Source of the DNA: an uncultured Opitutales bacterium
GTDB lineage: Bacteria; Verrucomicrobiota; Verrucomicrobiia; Opitutales; Intestinicryptomonadaceae
Assembly (NCBI GenBank): GCA_944390805.1
Contig: CALXQW010000037.1
Coordinates: forward strand, 34,422 to 98,421
Length of the DNA stretch: 64,000 nucleotides
Direction of reading: 5' to 3'
Under the pieces are notes generated by a model, which was given only the letters and a program-made list of their open reading frames with translations, searched no databases and was not told the origin of the DNA. The position numbers and the translations under genes were made by a program. This document shows, piece by piece, positions 53,772 to 63,702 of the stretch. Each line of letters opens with the position of its first letter. Within the stretch, counting starts at the first letter, position 1.

Positions 53772-55232
53772 ATGAAAACACCCTACTTGTTTCCAAAAAA
53801 ATTATTTAATATTATTATATTTCTAACACTAAGTGGCGGTGTTTCGTCTTTATTATTTGCAGATCCTCCTAAAGGCAAAAACTGGAAGCTTGTGTTTTAC
53901 GACGATTTCAACTACCCGAATGAGCAGTTAGATGACGCTTGGATATCTCAGAATGGAGCAAGTGGGCATATATTGTGCAGCCGTTGGAGGGAAAACGCCG
54001 TAGTTGAAAACGGGAATTTGAAGCTTGTAAATAAAAAGGAAAAACGCGGCGGACAAGAATATACAAGCGGCAGCATCTGGACAAAAAAATCCTTCCGGTA
54101 TGGATATTTTGAATGCCGATATAAGTATTCTAAGGCGACATTCTCAAACAATTCTTTTTGGTTGATTCAGACGGGAAAAGTTAGCGAAGGCAAAAAATTT
54201 GAAATAGACATAAATGAGGGGCATTATCCTGACGAGATAAACATCAACCTGCACAATTGGAGCGACTTTTGGACCGATGAAAACGGAAAGAAACGCCACG
54301 GTGCAAAAGGCATGAATTTCTGCCTTTCTACGGGCATGCAAAATAAAAGCATAGCTCTTGATGTTCCGGTTAGAGCCTCTAAAATAAGGCTTAGCACAAC
54401 GTCAAGACCAGCAATAATAAATGAGATAAGAGTATTCCCCAAAATATCTGAATCTTATCCGTCGCCCGATTGCAATGAAGACGCCCTACCCCTCGATTTG
54501 GAAAATTATGCTTTTGGCGCCCCATTAAAGATATTCCAAGATGGCAAAGAGGTTTCTGGAAATAATAGCGGGTTTGAAAAAATAAATGACGGCAACCCCA
54601 AAACCTCTTACAGTTCATGGAAAAATCTGACCGTAGAAATGGATCTTGGAGAGTTAAAAGACATTGGTTGCATACAAATATTCTCCGGCAAACTGAGGGA
54701 AGAAATTGGAGAGTATCAATCGTTCTTAAGAGACTATGTATTGGAGATCTTCGACGGGAAATCTTGGACGGAGATTTCCTCTGTAAAATACGGCAGCGAC
54801 ACAAAAGTTGATTTGTCTGAAACATTCCATGTCTATGCTCTTGAATGGGACGAGGAAAACTTGATCTATTATTTCGACGGCAAAGAGATATTCAGACAAA
54901 AGAATGAGTTTTGTTTTTCTCCAAGTCCTGTATATCTTAGTCTTGCCTTGGGGAAATGGTGTGGTCCGGTAATTGACGAATCTGTTGACGGATCCTTCAT
55001 GGAAGTAGATTATGTAAAGGTCTGGCAGGACGAAGATCTAAAAACCTCTATTTTAAACGACTACAAAAAGCCGCAAGCCGCTAAAAAACCTATGCAAAAA
55101 CAGCCAGATAATGTGCAGAAAAAAATAGAAAAAGTAGATTCCCCAAAGCCTGATTCAAAAAACTCTGAGGCAGCTTCTACCTCAGAGGATAATTCCAAAC
55201 CAAAAAAACGAAATTTCTTCAAAAACTTATAA
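53772..55232 (+). CDS. Secreted GH16 family glycoside hydrolase with inserted discoidin-like domain
   Basis: A 486-residue protein. Signal peptide to about residue 30. The GH16 jelly roll starts at VFYDDFNYPN and has the catalytic pattern E144-I-D146-I-N-E149 (nucleophile Glu144, acid/base Glu149). Residues about 190 to 347 form a separate F5/8-type C-like module (FEKINDGNPKTSYSSW ... VEMDLGELKDIGCIQIFSG ... YVLEIFDGKSWTEI). The jelly roll then resumes with ETFHVYALEWDEENLIYYFDGKEI and ends at MEVDYVKVW. So the binding module is placed inside the catalytic domain. The last 60 residues are Lys/Pro/Ser-rich and disordered. Substrate group: beta-glucan, agar, porphyran or similar. Confidence 0.88.
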   Translation: MKTPYLFPKKLFNIIIFLTLSGGVSSLLFADPPKGKNWKLVFYDDFNYPNEQLDDAWISQNGASGHILCSRWRENAVVENGNLKLVNKKEKRGGQEYTSGSIWTKKSFRYGYFECRYKYSKATFSNNSFWLIQTGKVSEGKKFEIDINEGHYPDEININLHNWSDFWTDENGKKRHGAKGMNFCLSTGMQNKSIALDVPVRASKIRLSTTSRPAIINEIRVFPKISESYPSPDCNEDALPLDLENYAFGAPLKIFQDGKEVSGNNSGFEKINDGNPKTSYSSWKNLTVEMDLGELKDIGCIQIFSGKLREEIGEYQSFLRDYVLEIFDGKSWTEISSVKYGSDTKVDLSETFHVYALEWDEENLIYYFDGKEIFRQKNEFCFSPSPVYLSLALGKWCGPVIDESVDGSFMEVDYVKVWQDEDLKTSILNDYKKPQAAKKPMQKQPDNVQKKIEKVDSPKPDSKNSEAASTSEDNSKPKKRNFFKNL

Positions 55233-55279
55233 GTACATTATTTTAAATAATATAATCATTAAACAACTATTTGTAGAAG

Positions 55280-55314
55280 ATGCGCCAAGCAGTATATACG
55301 CAAGGCGCATTTTT
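55280..55314 (+). terminator. Terminator after GH16
   Basis: ATGCGCC / GGCGCAT stem with a 17-base loop and T4. Confidence 0.7.
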
Positions 55315-55337
55315 ATATGAAGAAATCTAATTGCGCT

Positions 55338-56546
55338 CTAAAAAGACACAGTCCTGACTGTGTCCGCATTAATGTTGCGAAATGTTATATTTATCTTTTC
55401 GCCGGAAACCTCAGCATCCGCAGCCTCTGAGTTGCAGTTCATTACATTTGGAATTCCAATACCGCTCTTTCCAGGTTCAAATAACATATATTCACCGTGG
55501 AGGTGTCCACTGAGAATCAAGTTGAAATTCTCTTTTGTAAGCATAGGAGAAAATAACTTTCTAAAGTGCAAAGACCCGTGCCACTGACCCCACGCAGGTG
55601 GTATATGGCAAATCAATATGCGGTTTTTTGCTGTTTTAAACTCTTCGGACTCTATTAAAGAAGAAAGCCATAAGGCTTCATCGGAACGAAACTTGTCGAA
55701 GTCTGCCCTACCCGAATATTCGATATCGCTATCTGGCTTGTCTTCTCCGGAATCCAGCACAACAAACAAGGTTTTGCCGACTTTGAAGGAGAAATACGGT
55801 TTCATTGTGGGAGTAGGGAAAAACTTCATGAAACTTTCCGATGAATCTCCTCTGGTCTCGTGGTTTCCGCGCGCAAACACTATGGGTATTGAACTTTCTG
55901 TGAGTTTTACTACGGTGTCGAGAAAAGCCTCGAAAATTTTATCCTCGCATGGGATATGGTTCATCATATCGCCGTTAAGCAATATGAAATCAACTTTGCC
56001 TATAGCCGGAGATAGCAGTTTTGATATGCGCTCATTATCCTGATGCATATCGTTTATCATAACAAACCTGACAGACTCCGCGTTTGGACTATAGGTTTTA
56101 AAATAAAGCGGATTTGCCTTATACACTTTTGAGGAGAATGTCTTTCCGTAATGGTACTGCGGATATTTGCTATACAGAACCTCTGTTGAAAATATTCTAT
56201 AGCGATATTTTGTTCCAGGTTTTAACCCATCGACTTTTATACAGTGAAACTTGCCTATACGTTTTTGTCCATAGGGAGAATCAAAATACTTTTTTCGCTC
56301 GGAAGCGTAAAAGTGGGATCCGTCGTCGGGGGCAATCTCAACCCAGGACAGGCATGGAACTGAGGTTGTCCATACAATCTGGACTGAAGAGTCTGTCATG
56401 TTGACAAGATACGGCCCATGATTTATTCCGGCAGAAATATTGGTAGAATCTTTTGTGGAATTTACATTTGCGCTGTTTGCAGACAATAAAAACGAATTAA
56501 GACCGATAAGCAAAACTATCAATATTGCCATTAGAGAGTTTTTCAT
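55338..56546 (-). CDS. Exported purple-acid-phosphatase-like metallophosphoesterase
   Basis: The start at 56546 gives 402 residues with a signal peptide (MKNSLMAILIVLLIGLNSFLLSAN). An N-terminal fibronectin-III-like domain (HGPYLVNMTDSSVQIVWTTS ... LKPGTKYRYRI) precedes the calcineurin-type domain: MINDMHQD, LNGDMMN, ARGNHETRG, CHIPPAWG and SGHLHGEY supply the two-metal site. In the family these are iron-zinc or iron-manganese phosphatases. The first metal motif has Asn where GDxH usually has Gly, a minor change. It is convergent with GH16. Role: phosphate release outside the cytoplasm, target unknown. Confidence 0.88.
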   Translation of the reverse strand: MKNSLMAILIVLLIGLNSFLLSANSANVNSTKDSTNISAGINHGPYLVNMTDSSVQIVWTTSVPCLSWVEIAPDDGSHFYASERKKYFDSPYGQKRIGKFHCIKVDGLKPGTKYRYRIFSTEVLYSKYPQYHYGKTFSSKVYKANPLYFKTYSPNAESVRFVMINDMHQDNERISKLLSPAIGKVDFILLNGDMMNHIPCEDKIFEAFLDTVVKLTESSIPIVFARGNHETRGDSSESFMKFFPTPTMKPYFSFKVGKTLFVVLDSGEDKPDSDIEYSGRADFDKFRSDEALWLSSLIESEEFKTAKNRILICHIPPAWGQWHGSLHFRKLFSPMLTKENFNLILSGHLHGEYMLFEPGKSGIGIPNVMNCNSEAADAEVSGEKINITFRNINADTVRTVSF

Positions 56547-56660
56547 AAACCCCAATTTAGACATACAAAATACGCTTTTCAAATACAATTTAAAGAAATG
56601 ACCAAATGCGAACTTTTATCAATAGCTCAGATAGCTAAAAAACTTTTATCGCATATCCAT

Positions 56661-56691
56661 AAAAAAGCCCAGAAGGAATTTTCCTCTGGGC
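56661..56691 (-). terminator. Terminator after GH2 (minus strand)
   Basis: GCCCAGA-GGA / TCC-TCTGGGC stem, T6 on the minus strand (A6 at 56661-56666 on plus). Confidence 0.85.
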
Positions 56692-56719
56692 ATAGATGAA
56701 TCTTAGCGCTTAAAGTTTA

Positions 56720-58615
56720 CTAATAGATGGAATCAACTGAGTTTATTGAGTCTATAACCTTTTTATTTGCCTCTCTAATTTTATCCTCGTTGAATTTTAC
56801 AACTTTCCTGTCGTAGGTCATAAGCCCGTTAACCTCTATCTCAACATCGGTAGTTTGCGTATATACGGCGGATACCACACCGTATTTTGCCATATCAGCA
56901 AGTATGGACGCATATTTAACATAAAGGCCCTCGGCTTCCTCTATACTACGCAGCCCACCGTATCCGTAATTATCTTTTGCCTGCTTCCAGACATGGTTTT
57001 CTATCTGAACTCCAAGCCCGCCGTATTCGTCTATTGCGTTGATGTAATCAAGACTGAACAATTTTACACGCGGCGCCGGATAATTATGGTTGCTCAAAAT
57101 GTCTCCGCACTGGAAGAAATTGCCCCCGCTTGCGGCGTTTATCGGACGTGTGGAATCTAAACTTCGCAGCAACTTTACCGTATTTACCGTATCGAACTGC
57201 CCCCACCCTTCATTGAACGGAACCCATGTTACTATACATGGATACGAATATAGGCTTTCGACGACTTCTTTTAACTCCTTTCTGAAGTTGTCAACATCGC
57301 TGCGCCTTATTACAGTGTATTTTGAATCTGACGGATAGACACTATCATCAGGCATTATTTGTGTATCTTCATTCTTGAAATTGCGAGTTATCCACGCTGT
57401 TGGATGCAATCCAGAACACGAAGGCATATCTTGCCATACAAGCATACCAAGCCTGTCGCAATGGTAGTACCATCTTGCGGGTTCAACTTTTATATGCTTT
57501 CTTATCATATTGAACCCCCACTGCTTTGTTTTCTCTATATCGAAAGCAAGAGCCTCGTCCGACGGCGCCGTATACAAGCCGTCCGGCCACCAACCCTGGT
57601 CGAGAGGACCAAACATGTATATCTTCTTATTGTTTAATGCAAAAACCTTGGCGCCTTTTATGTTCATTACAGACACCTTTCTCATGGCCGCATAGCTCTT
57701 GACTGAATCAACAACATTGCCGTCTTTTATAAGATCAATCTGCAACCCGTACAAAAATGGACTATCCGGAGACCAAAGCTTAGGCGAATCTACATACGCG
57801 TATGCCGCCTTCCCCGGCAAACTTTCCGCTTCAGAAACAAGCTTATCGGCGTCGAAAACTTTTATGGAGACTTTGTCGGCGCAGTCTTTGTTTGTTGTTG
57901 CAGATATCTCAAACCTTCCGCTGTCGAGATTTGGCGTTATCTTAAGTTTTTCTATCCTCAATTCAGGAACTGCCTCAAGCCATACTGTCTGCCATATGCC
58001 GCTAACTGCTGTATAGCGGCATCCGCTCGGCTTTAATACCTGTTTGCCGGCAGGAATTCTGCGCGTGTCAGTCGGATCAAATACCCTTACTGAAAGAGTA
58101 TTTTTGCCATCTTTAAGAAGTTTTGTTATATCGAAAGAAAACGGAGTATATCCGCCCGTATGTCCTCCAACTGCAACTCCGTTGACGTATACATCTGCCT
58201 TCCAATCAACAGCTCCAAAATTTAACTGCACGCATTTACCCTTCCATGTTTCGGGAAGTTCAAGTTCTCTCTCGTACCATAATTCCTCTGTAGGTTTCAA
58301 CGCCTTGCCTACCCCGGATAACGCCGATTCCACCGCAAATGGAACAAGTATCTTCCCGTCGAATTTGGCAGGTTTGTCCATTCCTTTTTTTACTATGGCA
58401 TAATTCCACAATCCATTAAGATTCATCCACAAATCTCTTTGCATTTGCGGACGCGGATATTCGGGAAGCACATTGTTTACATCGATATTGTCTGCCCATT
58501 TTGTCTTTATTTTGTCTCCGGCTATCTTCCACTGAGATGACTCAGCAAAAATAGTACAGACGGCAGTTAGTGCATATGCTAAAAATGTAAAAAGGCGTAT
58601 TTTTGCTATCTTCAT
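56720..58615 (-). CDS. Secreted GH2 family glycoside hydrolase
   Basis: A 631-residue exported enzyme (signal peptide ending near IFAESS). It has the three-part GH2 layout: a sugar-binding domain (LNGLWNYAIV ... WYERELELPETW ... NFGAVDWKADVYVNGVAVGGHTGGYTPF), an immunoglobulin-like domain, and a TIM barrel with the acid/base Glu469 in VPFNEGWGQF and nucleophile Glu530 in DEYGG. The loop DMPSCSG is present. The family includes beta-galactosidases, glucuronidases and mannosidases; which one is not settled by the motifs. Probably a partner of the other secreted hydrolases in the window. Confidence 0.92.
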   Translation of the reverse strand: MKIAKIRLFTFLAYALTAVCTIFAESSQWKIAGDKIKTKWADNIDVNNVLPEYPRPQMQRDLWMNLNGLWNYAIVKKGMDKPAKFDGKILVPFAVESALSGVGKALKPTEELWYERELELPETWKGKCVQLNFGAVDWKADVYVNGVAVGGHTGGYTPFSFDITKLLKDGKNTLSVRVFDPTDTRRIPAGKQVLKPSGCRYTAVSGIWQTVWLEAVPELRIEKLKITPNLDSGRFEISATTNKDCADKVSIKVFDADKLVSEAESLPGKAAYAYVDSPKLWSPDSPFLYGLQIDLIKDGNVVDSVKSYAAMRKVSVMNIKGAKVFALNNKKIYMFGPLDQGWWPDGLYTAPSDEALAFDIEKTKQWGFNMIRKHIKVEPARWYYHCDRLGMLVWQDMPSCSGLHPTAWITRNFKNEDTQIMPDDSVYPSDSKYTVIRRSDVDNFRKELKEVVESLYSYPCIVTWVPFNEGWGQFDTVNTVKLLRSLDSTRPINAASGGNFFQCGDILSNHNYPAPRVKLFSLDYINAIDEYGGLGVQIENHVWKQAKDNYGYGGLRSIEEAEGLYVKYASILADMAKYGVVSAVYTQTTDVEIEVNGLMTYDRKVVKFNEDKIREANKKVIDSINSVDSIY

Positions 58616-58739
58616 AAAATCAATTTCCTGTTTTGATATTTCAAGTATTTGTGTTGCACTTGTTAGTCAAGAAGAAATATAGGAATGATTTTATATATGT
58701 CATTGTTTACTATTAATATAATATTTACGCAGCAATCAT

Positions 58740-58937
58740 TTATTTTAAAACATGTTTTATATATTCAACTTCCGAGTCCTCCCATGGAGTTCCGTCGGGT
58801 TTAAATATATCATGAAACCAAATATCTGAATTTGGAGCCTTTTCCACAACTTTCGGCCATGGAATCCATGTTTGGGTTTTCCCCGCAACTAAACCAAAAT
58901 AAGAGTGTAGGTAATTAGTTATGTAAGATTCGTTCAC
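58740..58937 (-). pseudogene. C-terminal remnant of a hydrolase-like protein
   Basis: Only 65 codons: the sequence GLVAGKTQTWIPWPKVV then IWFHDIFKPDGTPWEDSEVEYI resembles the C-terminal end of large glycoside-hydrolase-type proteins. An in-frame TAA stands right before the GTG start. No upstream catalytic core exists in the window, so this is a leftover of a deleted gene. The family name is uncertain. Confidence 0.6.
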
Positions 58938-58965
58938 TTATATGCCACAAAGATATTGCAACTGT

Positions 58966-59004
58966 AAAAAAATAAACCGCAGCTACAACTGCGGTTTATT
59001 TTTT
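58966..59004 (-). terminator. Terminator after the rhodanese-like gene
   Basis: AATAAACCGCAG / CTGCGGTTTATT perfect stem with a six-base loop, flanked by A and T runs, so it can act both ways. Confidence 0.85.
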
Positions 59005-59042
59005 GAGTTTACTGTATAACGGATATAAATCTTTGCATTAAC

Positions 59043-59459
59043 CTATTTGTTTTCTTCGCTTCTTAGAACTTTTGTGGCTTTTACATCGTTTATCCTCACC
59101 TTTGCGTCTTCGAGAGTTCCTAAACCTTCAACATTGTAAAAGCCGAGCCTTTCAAAAGTATCTTTAGCAGTTGAGATGCTAGCTTCGTCATTGGAATACA
59201 GTTTTATCCTAACATTTTTATCCCCGAATATTTTTTTTGTAGCAACTGCATCTTCAAGGTTATCACAGGTAATATTCAATGCGCCTTTGATGTGTTCTAT
59301 GGAATATTCTGTGCTGTCTCGCAAATCTATTAGAACAACACGCGCCTTTGCGTTTTTTGACTGGCTATCCGCGAATAGAGCCATTTGCATACAGCAAAAC
59401 AAAAATATCGCGACAGTAAAAACCGAACGCGCCATGCGAAATTGGTGTTTGAAAAGCAT
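59043..59459 (-). CDS. Exported rhodanese-like protein lacking the active-site cysteine
   Basis: A 138-residue protein with a signal peptide (from Met9, MARSVF...; cleavage near LFADSQ). The rhodanese fold is visible: VVLIDLRDSTEYSIEHIKGALNI, then a strand RIKLYSNDEASISTAKDTFERLGFYNVEGL. At the place of the catalytic Cys the loop reads YSNDEAS, so no sulfur-transfer chemistry is expected and binding is more likely. The start may be 59459 or 59435; both give a signal peptide. It is divergent from sdhC across a large inverted repeat. Confidence 0.7.
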   Translation of the reverse strand: MLFKHQFRMARSVFTVAIFLFCCMQMALFADSQSKNAKARVVLIDLRDSTEYSIEHIKGALNITCDNLEDAVATKKIFGDKNVRIKLYSNDEASISTAKDTFERLGFYNVEGLGTLEDAKVRINDVKATKVLRSEENK

Positions 59460-59838
59460 AAACTATGTATTGGGGTTGTAGAAAACGCCCGCCGCATGTT
59501 TCGACAGCAACGTATGGGGGGGATTATAAACATGTCGAAACAATGCGGCGAACTTGTTATATAAGACGTCAAAAACCGTAAAATGTTTAAAAAATTTTTA
59601 AATAATTTTATAAAAAACAAGTTTTATGGCGGTTTTGAATGATTTTCAAATACTTCAGAAAGATTAACGCAAGCAAAGATTTTAAAATAGCTTGCAGAAA
59701 TAAAAATTTTTCAAAAATAAAACAAAATTTTCACAAAAAAAATTCATTTAGCGGGAATTATAAGATTGAAAGTTTTTCTCGGATTTGCATCTTGGGAGAC
59801 TTTACGAATACTTTCGGAATAAAAGGTAGAAAAAAATC
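59460..59838. other. Region between the rhodanese-like gene and sdhC
   Basis: About 380 bases. It contains a long imperfect inverted repeat (59490-59550) and then an AT-rich leader with poly-A/T runs up to sdhC; no gene is visible. The sdh promoter must be here. Confidence 0.5.
59490..59550. promoter_or_regulatory. Long inverted repeat upstream of sdhCAB
   Basis: CGCCGCATGTTTCGACA (59490-59506) pairs with TGTCGAAACAATGCGGCG (59533-59550), 17 bp with one bulged base. It is GC-rich in an AT-rich surrounding and contains G7. It may be a regulator-binding palindrome or an RNA hairpin; there is no T-run on either strand, so it is not a plain terminator. Confidence 0.55.
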
Positions 59839-60723
59839 ATGTTAAGCATCAAGAAAACACTAATGTCGTCCGTCATGAAAAAGGTTGTGATGGCTGTAAC
59901 GGGATGCGTCCTGGCCGCATTTTTGGCTATGCACATGCTCGGCAACCTGCAAAACCTGGAAGGCGGCCCCCATGCCATTAACGCGTATGCAAATTTTTTG
60001 CAGACCCTGCCCTGGGAATTCCTCTGGGGGTTTAGAATTGTAATAGCCCTGTGTTTCGTGGTGCATTTTTCCATGGCAACACTCCTGGTTATAGAAAACA
60101 CAAAAGCTCGCCCACAGAAATATGCTATAAAGAATACAATAGTAAAATCGCCGGCGGCTTATACTATGATATATACCGGCGTGCTGATTTTGGCTTTTGC
60201 GGTGCTGCACATAATGCATTACACTATTTTAAACCTTGATCCGTCGTTTAAGATTCTCGATTGGCGCTGCACTGAAGGCATCTACGAAGGTAAGATAATA
60301 CACGACGTTTACGCCATGATGATAATTGGTTTTTCAAACAACTGGGTGTCGATAGGCTATATATTGGCAATGGCGTTCATAGGTTTCCACATCACGCACG
60401 GCGTATCTAGCATGTTCCAGAGCGTTGGTTTGCGCAACGAAGTAATACGCTATAAGCTCAATCTGATTGCCGCCGTATATGCGGTTGTAATATTTGGCGG
60501 ATTCTGCTTGAATCCTCTGGCGGTTCTTGCTGGAAAGTATATGCCCGATTGCGCTGTAAAGACGTTTAATTCCATCAGCCCGCTGAAGATTCCCCCGGTA
60601 AATCAGGTTCTCATGCAGTACGAGCAGCTCAAGAGCCAGGGCAAAGACCCGATATTTATCGATTATGCGGCTATAGTGGCGGCGTGCGATGCAAATAAGG
60701 GCACCGCTGCGAGCAAGAAATAA
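59839..60723 (+). CDS. sdhC: Succinate dehydrogenase/fumarate reductase cytochrome b subunit
   Basis: A 294-residue membrane anchor with five transmembrane helices of the single-subunit cytochrome b558 type (as in Bacteroidota). Conserved histidines for haem are in AMHMLGNLQN, VVHFSMATL, VLHIMHYT and AFIGFHITHGVSSM. It holds the SdhAB part on the inner membrane and passes electrons between quinone and succinate/fumarate. Followed by sdhA after 23 bases. The C-terminal tail of about 50 residues is soluble and not conserved. Confidence 0.93.
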   Translation: MLSIKKTLMSSVMKKVVMAVTGCVLAAFLAMHMLGNLQNLEGGPHAINAYANFLQTLPWEFLWGFRIVIALCFVVHFSMATLLVIENTKARPQKYAIKNTIVKSPAAYTMIYTGVLILAFAVLHIMHYTILNLDPSFKILDWRCTEGIYEGKIIHDVYAMMIIGFSNNWVSIGYILAMAFIGFHITHGVSSMFQSVGLRNEVIRYKLNLIAAVYAVVIFGGFCLNPLAVLAGKYMPDCAVKTFNSISPLKIPPVNQVLMQYEQLKSQGKDPIFIDYAAIVAACDANKGTAASKK

Positions 60724-60746
60724 ACCTTTAACAGAATTGTAATACT

Positions 60747-62675
60747 ATGAATTTAGATCCAAGAATTCCGAGCGGGCCGGTAGCCCAGAAGTGGGACAAT
60801 TTCAAGCAGCACATGAAGCTTGTAAATCCGTCCAACCGTAGAAAGTTTCACATAATAGTAGTAGGTTCCGGGCTTGCCGGCGCGAGCGCCGCTGCCACTC
60901 TTGCCGAGCAGGGCTACAACATCTCCTGCTTCTGCTATCAGGACAGCCCCCGCAGGGCACACTCTATAGCAGCCCAGGGCGGAATAAACGCAGCCAAGAA
61001 CTATCAGAACGATGGCGACAGCATATATCGTCTTTTCTACGACACAGTAAAAGGAGGAGATTTCCGTTCGAGAGAAGCCAATGTATACCGTTTGGCTCAG
61101 GAGAGCGTAAATATAATAGACCAGTGCGTAGCCACTGGAGTTCCTTTTGCGCGTGAGTACGGCGGTCTTTTGGCCAACAGGTCATTTGGTGGCGCCCAGG
61201 TAAGCCGCACATTCTACGCAAGAGGACAGACTGGACAACAGTTGCTTTTGGGAGCGTATTCTTCTCTTATCAGGCAGATAGCAGCGGGCAAGGTTACTAT
61301 GTATCCGCGCCGCGAGATGCAGGAGCTTGTTCTTGTAGACGGCAAGGCAAAAGGCGTTGTAATGCGCAACATGTTCACCGGCCAGATAGAAAGCTATTCC
61401 GGAGACGCGGTGCTGCTTTGCACAGGCGGATACGGAAACGTATTTTATCTTTCCACAAATGCGCAGGGTTGCAGTGTTTCTGCGGCGTTCAAATGCTACA
61501 GGAAGGGCGCCGGATTTGCAAATCCGTGCTTTACTCAGATCCACCCGACATGCATTCCTCAGCACGGAGACCAACAGAGCAAGCTGACCCTCATGAGCGA
61601 ATCCTTGCGCAACGACGGAAGAGTTTGGGTGCCAAAGAAGGCATCTGACTGCACGAAGGATCCGTCTGAAATAGCAGAGGAAGATAGGGATTATTATTTG
61701 GAGAGGAAGTATCCGAGCTTTGGAAATCTTGCTCCGCGCGATATTTCTTCCAGAGCTGCAAAGGAGGCCTGCGACGATGGCAGAGGCGTAGGTCCTATGG
61801 TAAGCGGTTCCCGCAGGGGTGTTTATTTGGATTTTGCAACGGCCATAGCAAGAGATGGAAAGGCTGTTGTTGAAGACAAATACGGCAATTTGTTTGAGAT
61901 GTACGAGCGCATCACTGGAGAAGACGCGTACAAGCGTCCGATGAGAATATATCCGGCGTCGCACTATACTATGGGCGGCTTGTGGGTAGACTACCATTTG
62001 CAAAGCACAATACCAGGGCTCTTCGTATTGGGCGAGGCGAACTTCTCAGACCACGGAGCAAACAGGCTTGGAGCTTCGGCGTTGATGCAAGGGTTGTCTG
62101 ACGGATACTTTGTAATTCCGAATACCCTGCCCGACTATCTTGCCCGCGAGGGAGCAAATCGTCCTTCCACGAACAGGGAAGAGTTTGTCGAGGCGGAGAA
62201 TTCTGCCAAGGAGAACATAGCCAATCTCTTTGCGGTAAAGGGAACATTGAGCCCGAGACATTTCCATATGGAGCTTGGAAAAGTCATGTGGGAATACTGC
62301 GGAATGGCAAGAAATGCTGACGGCTTGAAGAAGGCATTGGGAATCATACCTCAGATAAGGGAAGATTTCTGGAAGAATGTAAGGGTAACTGGAGATGCAA
62401 ACATGCTCAATCCGGAACTCGAGAGAGCCTGCAGGGTTGCGGACTTCTTAGACTTCGCAGAGGTTATGTGCTACGACGCGCTCGAGCGCAACGAAAGTTG
62501 CGGTGCGCACTTCCGAGAGGAATACCAGGATGCCGAAGGCGAGGCCAAGCGCGACGACGCTCATTTCTCGCATGCCGCTGTATGGGAATGGCAAGGGCGC
62601 GGCAAGAAGCCGTTGCGCCATCAGGAGGAAATCACGCACGAGGAGGTTGCTCCGGTTGTACGTTCATACAAGTAA
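60747..62675 (+). CDS. sdhA: Succinate dehydrogenase/fumarate reductase flavoprotein subunit
   Basis: A 642-residue cytoplasmic-side flavoprotein. The FAD-binding [22 protein letters not shown] is followed by [14 protein letters not shown] with the His that binds FAD covalently. Also QTGQQLLLG, the active-site region [13 protein letters not shown], and [22 protein letters not shown]. The long form matches the Bacteroides/Chlorobi-type enzyme that can work as fumarate reductase in anaerobes. Middle gene of sdhCAB, 24 bases before sdhB. Confidence 0.97.
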   Translation: MNLDPRIPSGPVAQKWDNFKQHMKLVNPSNRRKFHIIVVGSGLAGASAAATLAEQGYNISCFCYQDSPRRAHSIAAQGGINAAKNYQNDGDSIYRLFYDTVKGGDFRSREANVYRLAQESVNIIDQCVATGVPFAREYGGLLANRSFGGAQVSRTFYARGQTGQQLLLGAYSSLIRQIAAGKVTMYPRREMQELVLVDGKAKGVVMRNMFTGQIESYSGDAVLLCTGGYGNVFYLSTNAQGCSVSAAFKCYRKGAGFANPCFTQIHPTCIPQHGDQQSKLTLMSESLRNDGRVWVPKKASDCTKDPSEIAEEDRDYYLERKYPSFGNLAPRDISSRAAKEACDDGRGVGPMVSGSRRGVYLDFATAIARDGKAVVEDKYGNLFEMYERITGEDAYKRPMRIYPASHYTMGGLWVDYHLQSTIPGLFVLGEANFSDHGANRLGASALMQGLSDGYFVIPNTLPDYLAREGANRPSTNREEFVEAENSAKENIANLFAVKGTLSPRHFHMELGKVMWEYCGMARNADGLKKALGIIPQIREDFWKNVRVTGDANMLNPELERACRVADFLDFAEVMCYDALERNESCGAHFREEYQDAEGEAKRDDAHFSHAAVWEWQGRGKKPLRHQEEITHEEVAPVVRSYK

Positions 62676-62699
62676 AATCCAGAAGGAGAAATTTCTAAG

Positions 62700-63455
62700 A
62701 TGAAAGTAAATTTAAAAGTTTGGAGACAGAAAGACTCCGATCAGAAGGGTCATTTTGAGAACTACACTATAGACAACGTAAGTCCCGACAGCTCTTTTTT
62801 GGAGATGTTTGACATTCTCAACGAGAAGCTTGTATCAGAGGGCAAGGAGGCTATAGCGTTCGACCACGACTGCCGCGAGGGAATATGCGGCATGTGCTCT
62901 ATGACGATAAACGGCATACCGCACGGGCCGGAGCGCAAGACTACGGTCTGCCAGTTGCACATGCGCAAGTTCAAGGACGGAGACACGATAGTTGTGGAGC
63001 CGTGGCGCGCCGGTGCTTTCCCGGTAAAGAAAGACTTGGTAGTTTCCCGCGATGCTTTCGAGGAGATTCAGAAGGCCGGCGGATTCATATCTGTAAGAAC
63101 TGGCGGGGCAAGAGATGCAAATGCAACTCTGATATCTAAGGAAGTTGCCGACAAAGCCATGGACGCCGCCCAGTGCATAGGTTGCGGCGCATGCGTAGCG
63201 GCATGTCCTAATGCGGCTGCTATGCTCTTTACTTCTGCAAAGGTATCCCATTTGAATTACCTGCCACAAGGAGCTCCTGAGAAGGACAGGCGTGTAATTG
63301 CTATGGTTGAGAAGATGAACGAGCTTGGTTTTGGCAACTGCACAAACTACGGAGAATGCCAGGCTGCGTGCCCGAAGGGCATAACGCTCGACAACATCGC
63401 CAAGATGAATAGAGAATATATTGCTGCAAAAGCCCGCCAGATAGTTGGAGCCTAA
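62700..63455 (+). CDS. sdhB: Succinate dehydrogenase/fumarate reductase iron-sulphur subunit
   Basis: A 251-residue protein with three clusters. The 2Fe-2S ligands are Cys58, Cys63, Cys66 and Cys84 (CREGICGMC ... VCQ). The 4Fe-4S and 3Fe-4S ligands are in [11 protein letters not shown] (159, 162, 165, 169) and [13 protein letters not shown] (214, 220, 224). A good ribosome site (AGAAGGAG) precedes the ATG. It carries electrons from flavin to the membrane subunit. Confidence 0.97.
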   Translation: MKVNLKVWRQKDSDQKGHFENYTIDNVSPDSSFLEMFDILNEKLVSEGKEAIAFDHDCREGICGMCSMTINGIPHGPERKTTVCQLHMRKFKDGDTIVVEPWRAGAFPVKKDLVVSRDAFEEIQKAGGFISVRTGGARDANATLISKEVADKAMDAAQCIGCGACVAACPNAAAMLFTSAKVSHLNYLPQGAPEKDRRVIAMVEKMNELGFGNCTNYGECQAACPKGITLDNIAKMNREYIAAKARQIVGA

Positions 63456-63487
63456 AGCATAAATTATTTTCTATAAAAGAAACATTA

Positions 63488-63520
63488 AGGCGCGGACTTT
63501 AATGGGTTCGCGTCTTTTTT
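63488..63520 (+). terminator. Terminator after sdhB
   Basis: GCGCGGAC / GTTCGCGT stem (with G-U pairs), loop, then T6. Confidence 0.75.
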
Positions 63521-63634
63521 GTGGCAGAACAGGTTAATATGCTTCAGATTTGCAATATATCTAAGTCAATTATTGTCAATTATTTATGTCGGTTTATAAA
63601 TACAAATACCTAGATGCCACCCGGCGTACAACCT

Positions 63635-63672
63635 AAAAGAGTTCCGCACATAACGAGCGGAACTCTTTTTAT
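63635..63672. terminator. Bidirectional terminator before the PEP-CTERM gene
   Basis: AAAAGAGTTCCGC / GCGGAACTCTTTT perfect stem with a nine-base loop, flanked by A and T runs. Suits the minus-strand PEP-CTERM gene. Confidence 0.85.
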
Positions 63673-63702
63673 GCAACTTATGCAAAACGCCCAGAAAAAT
63701 TT

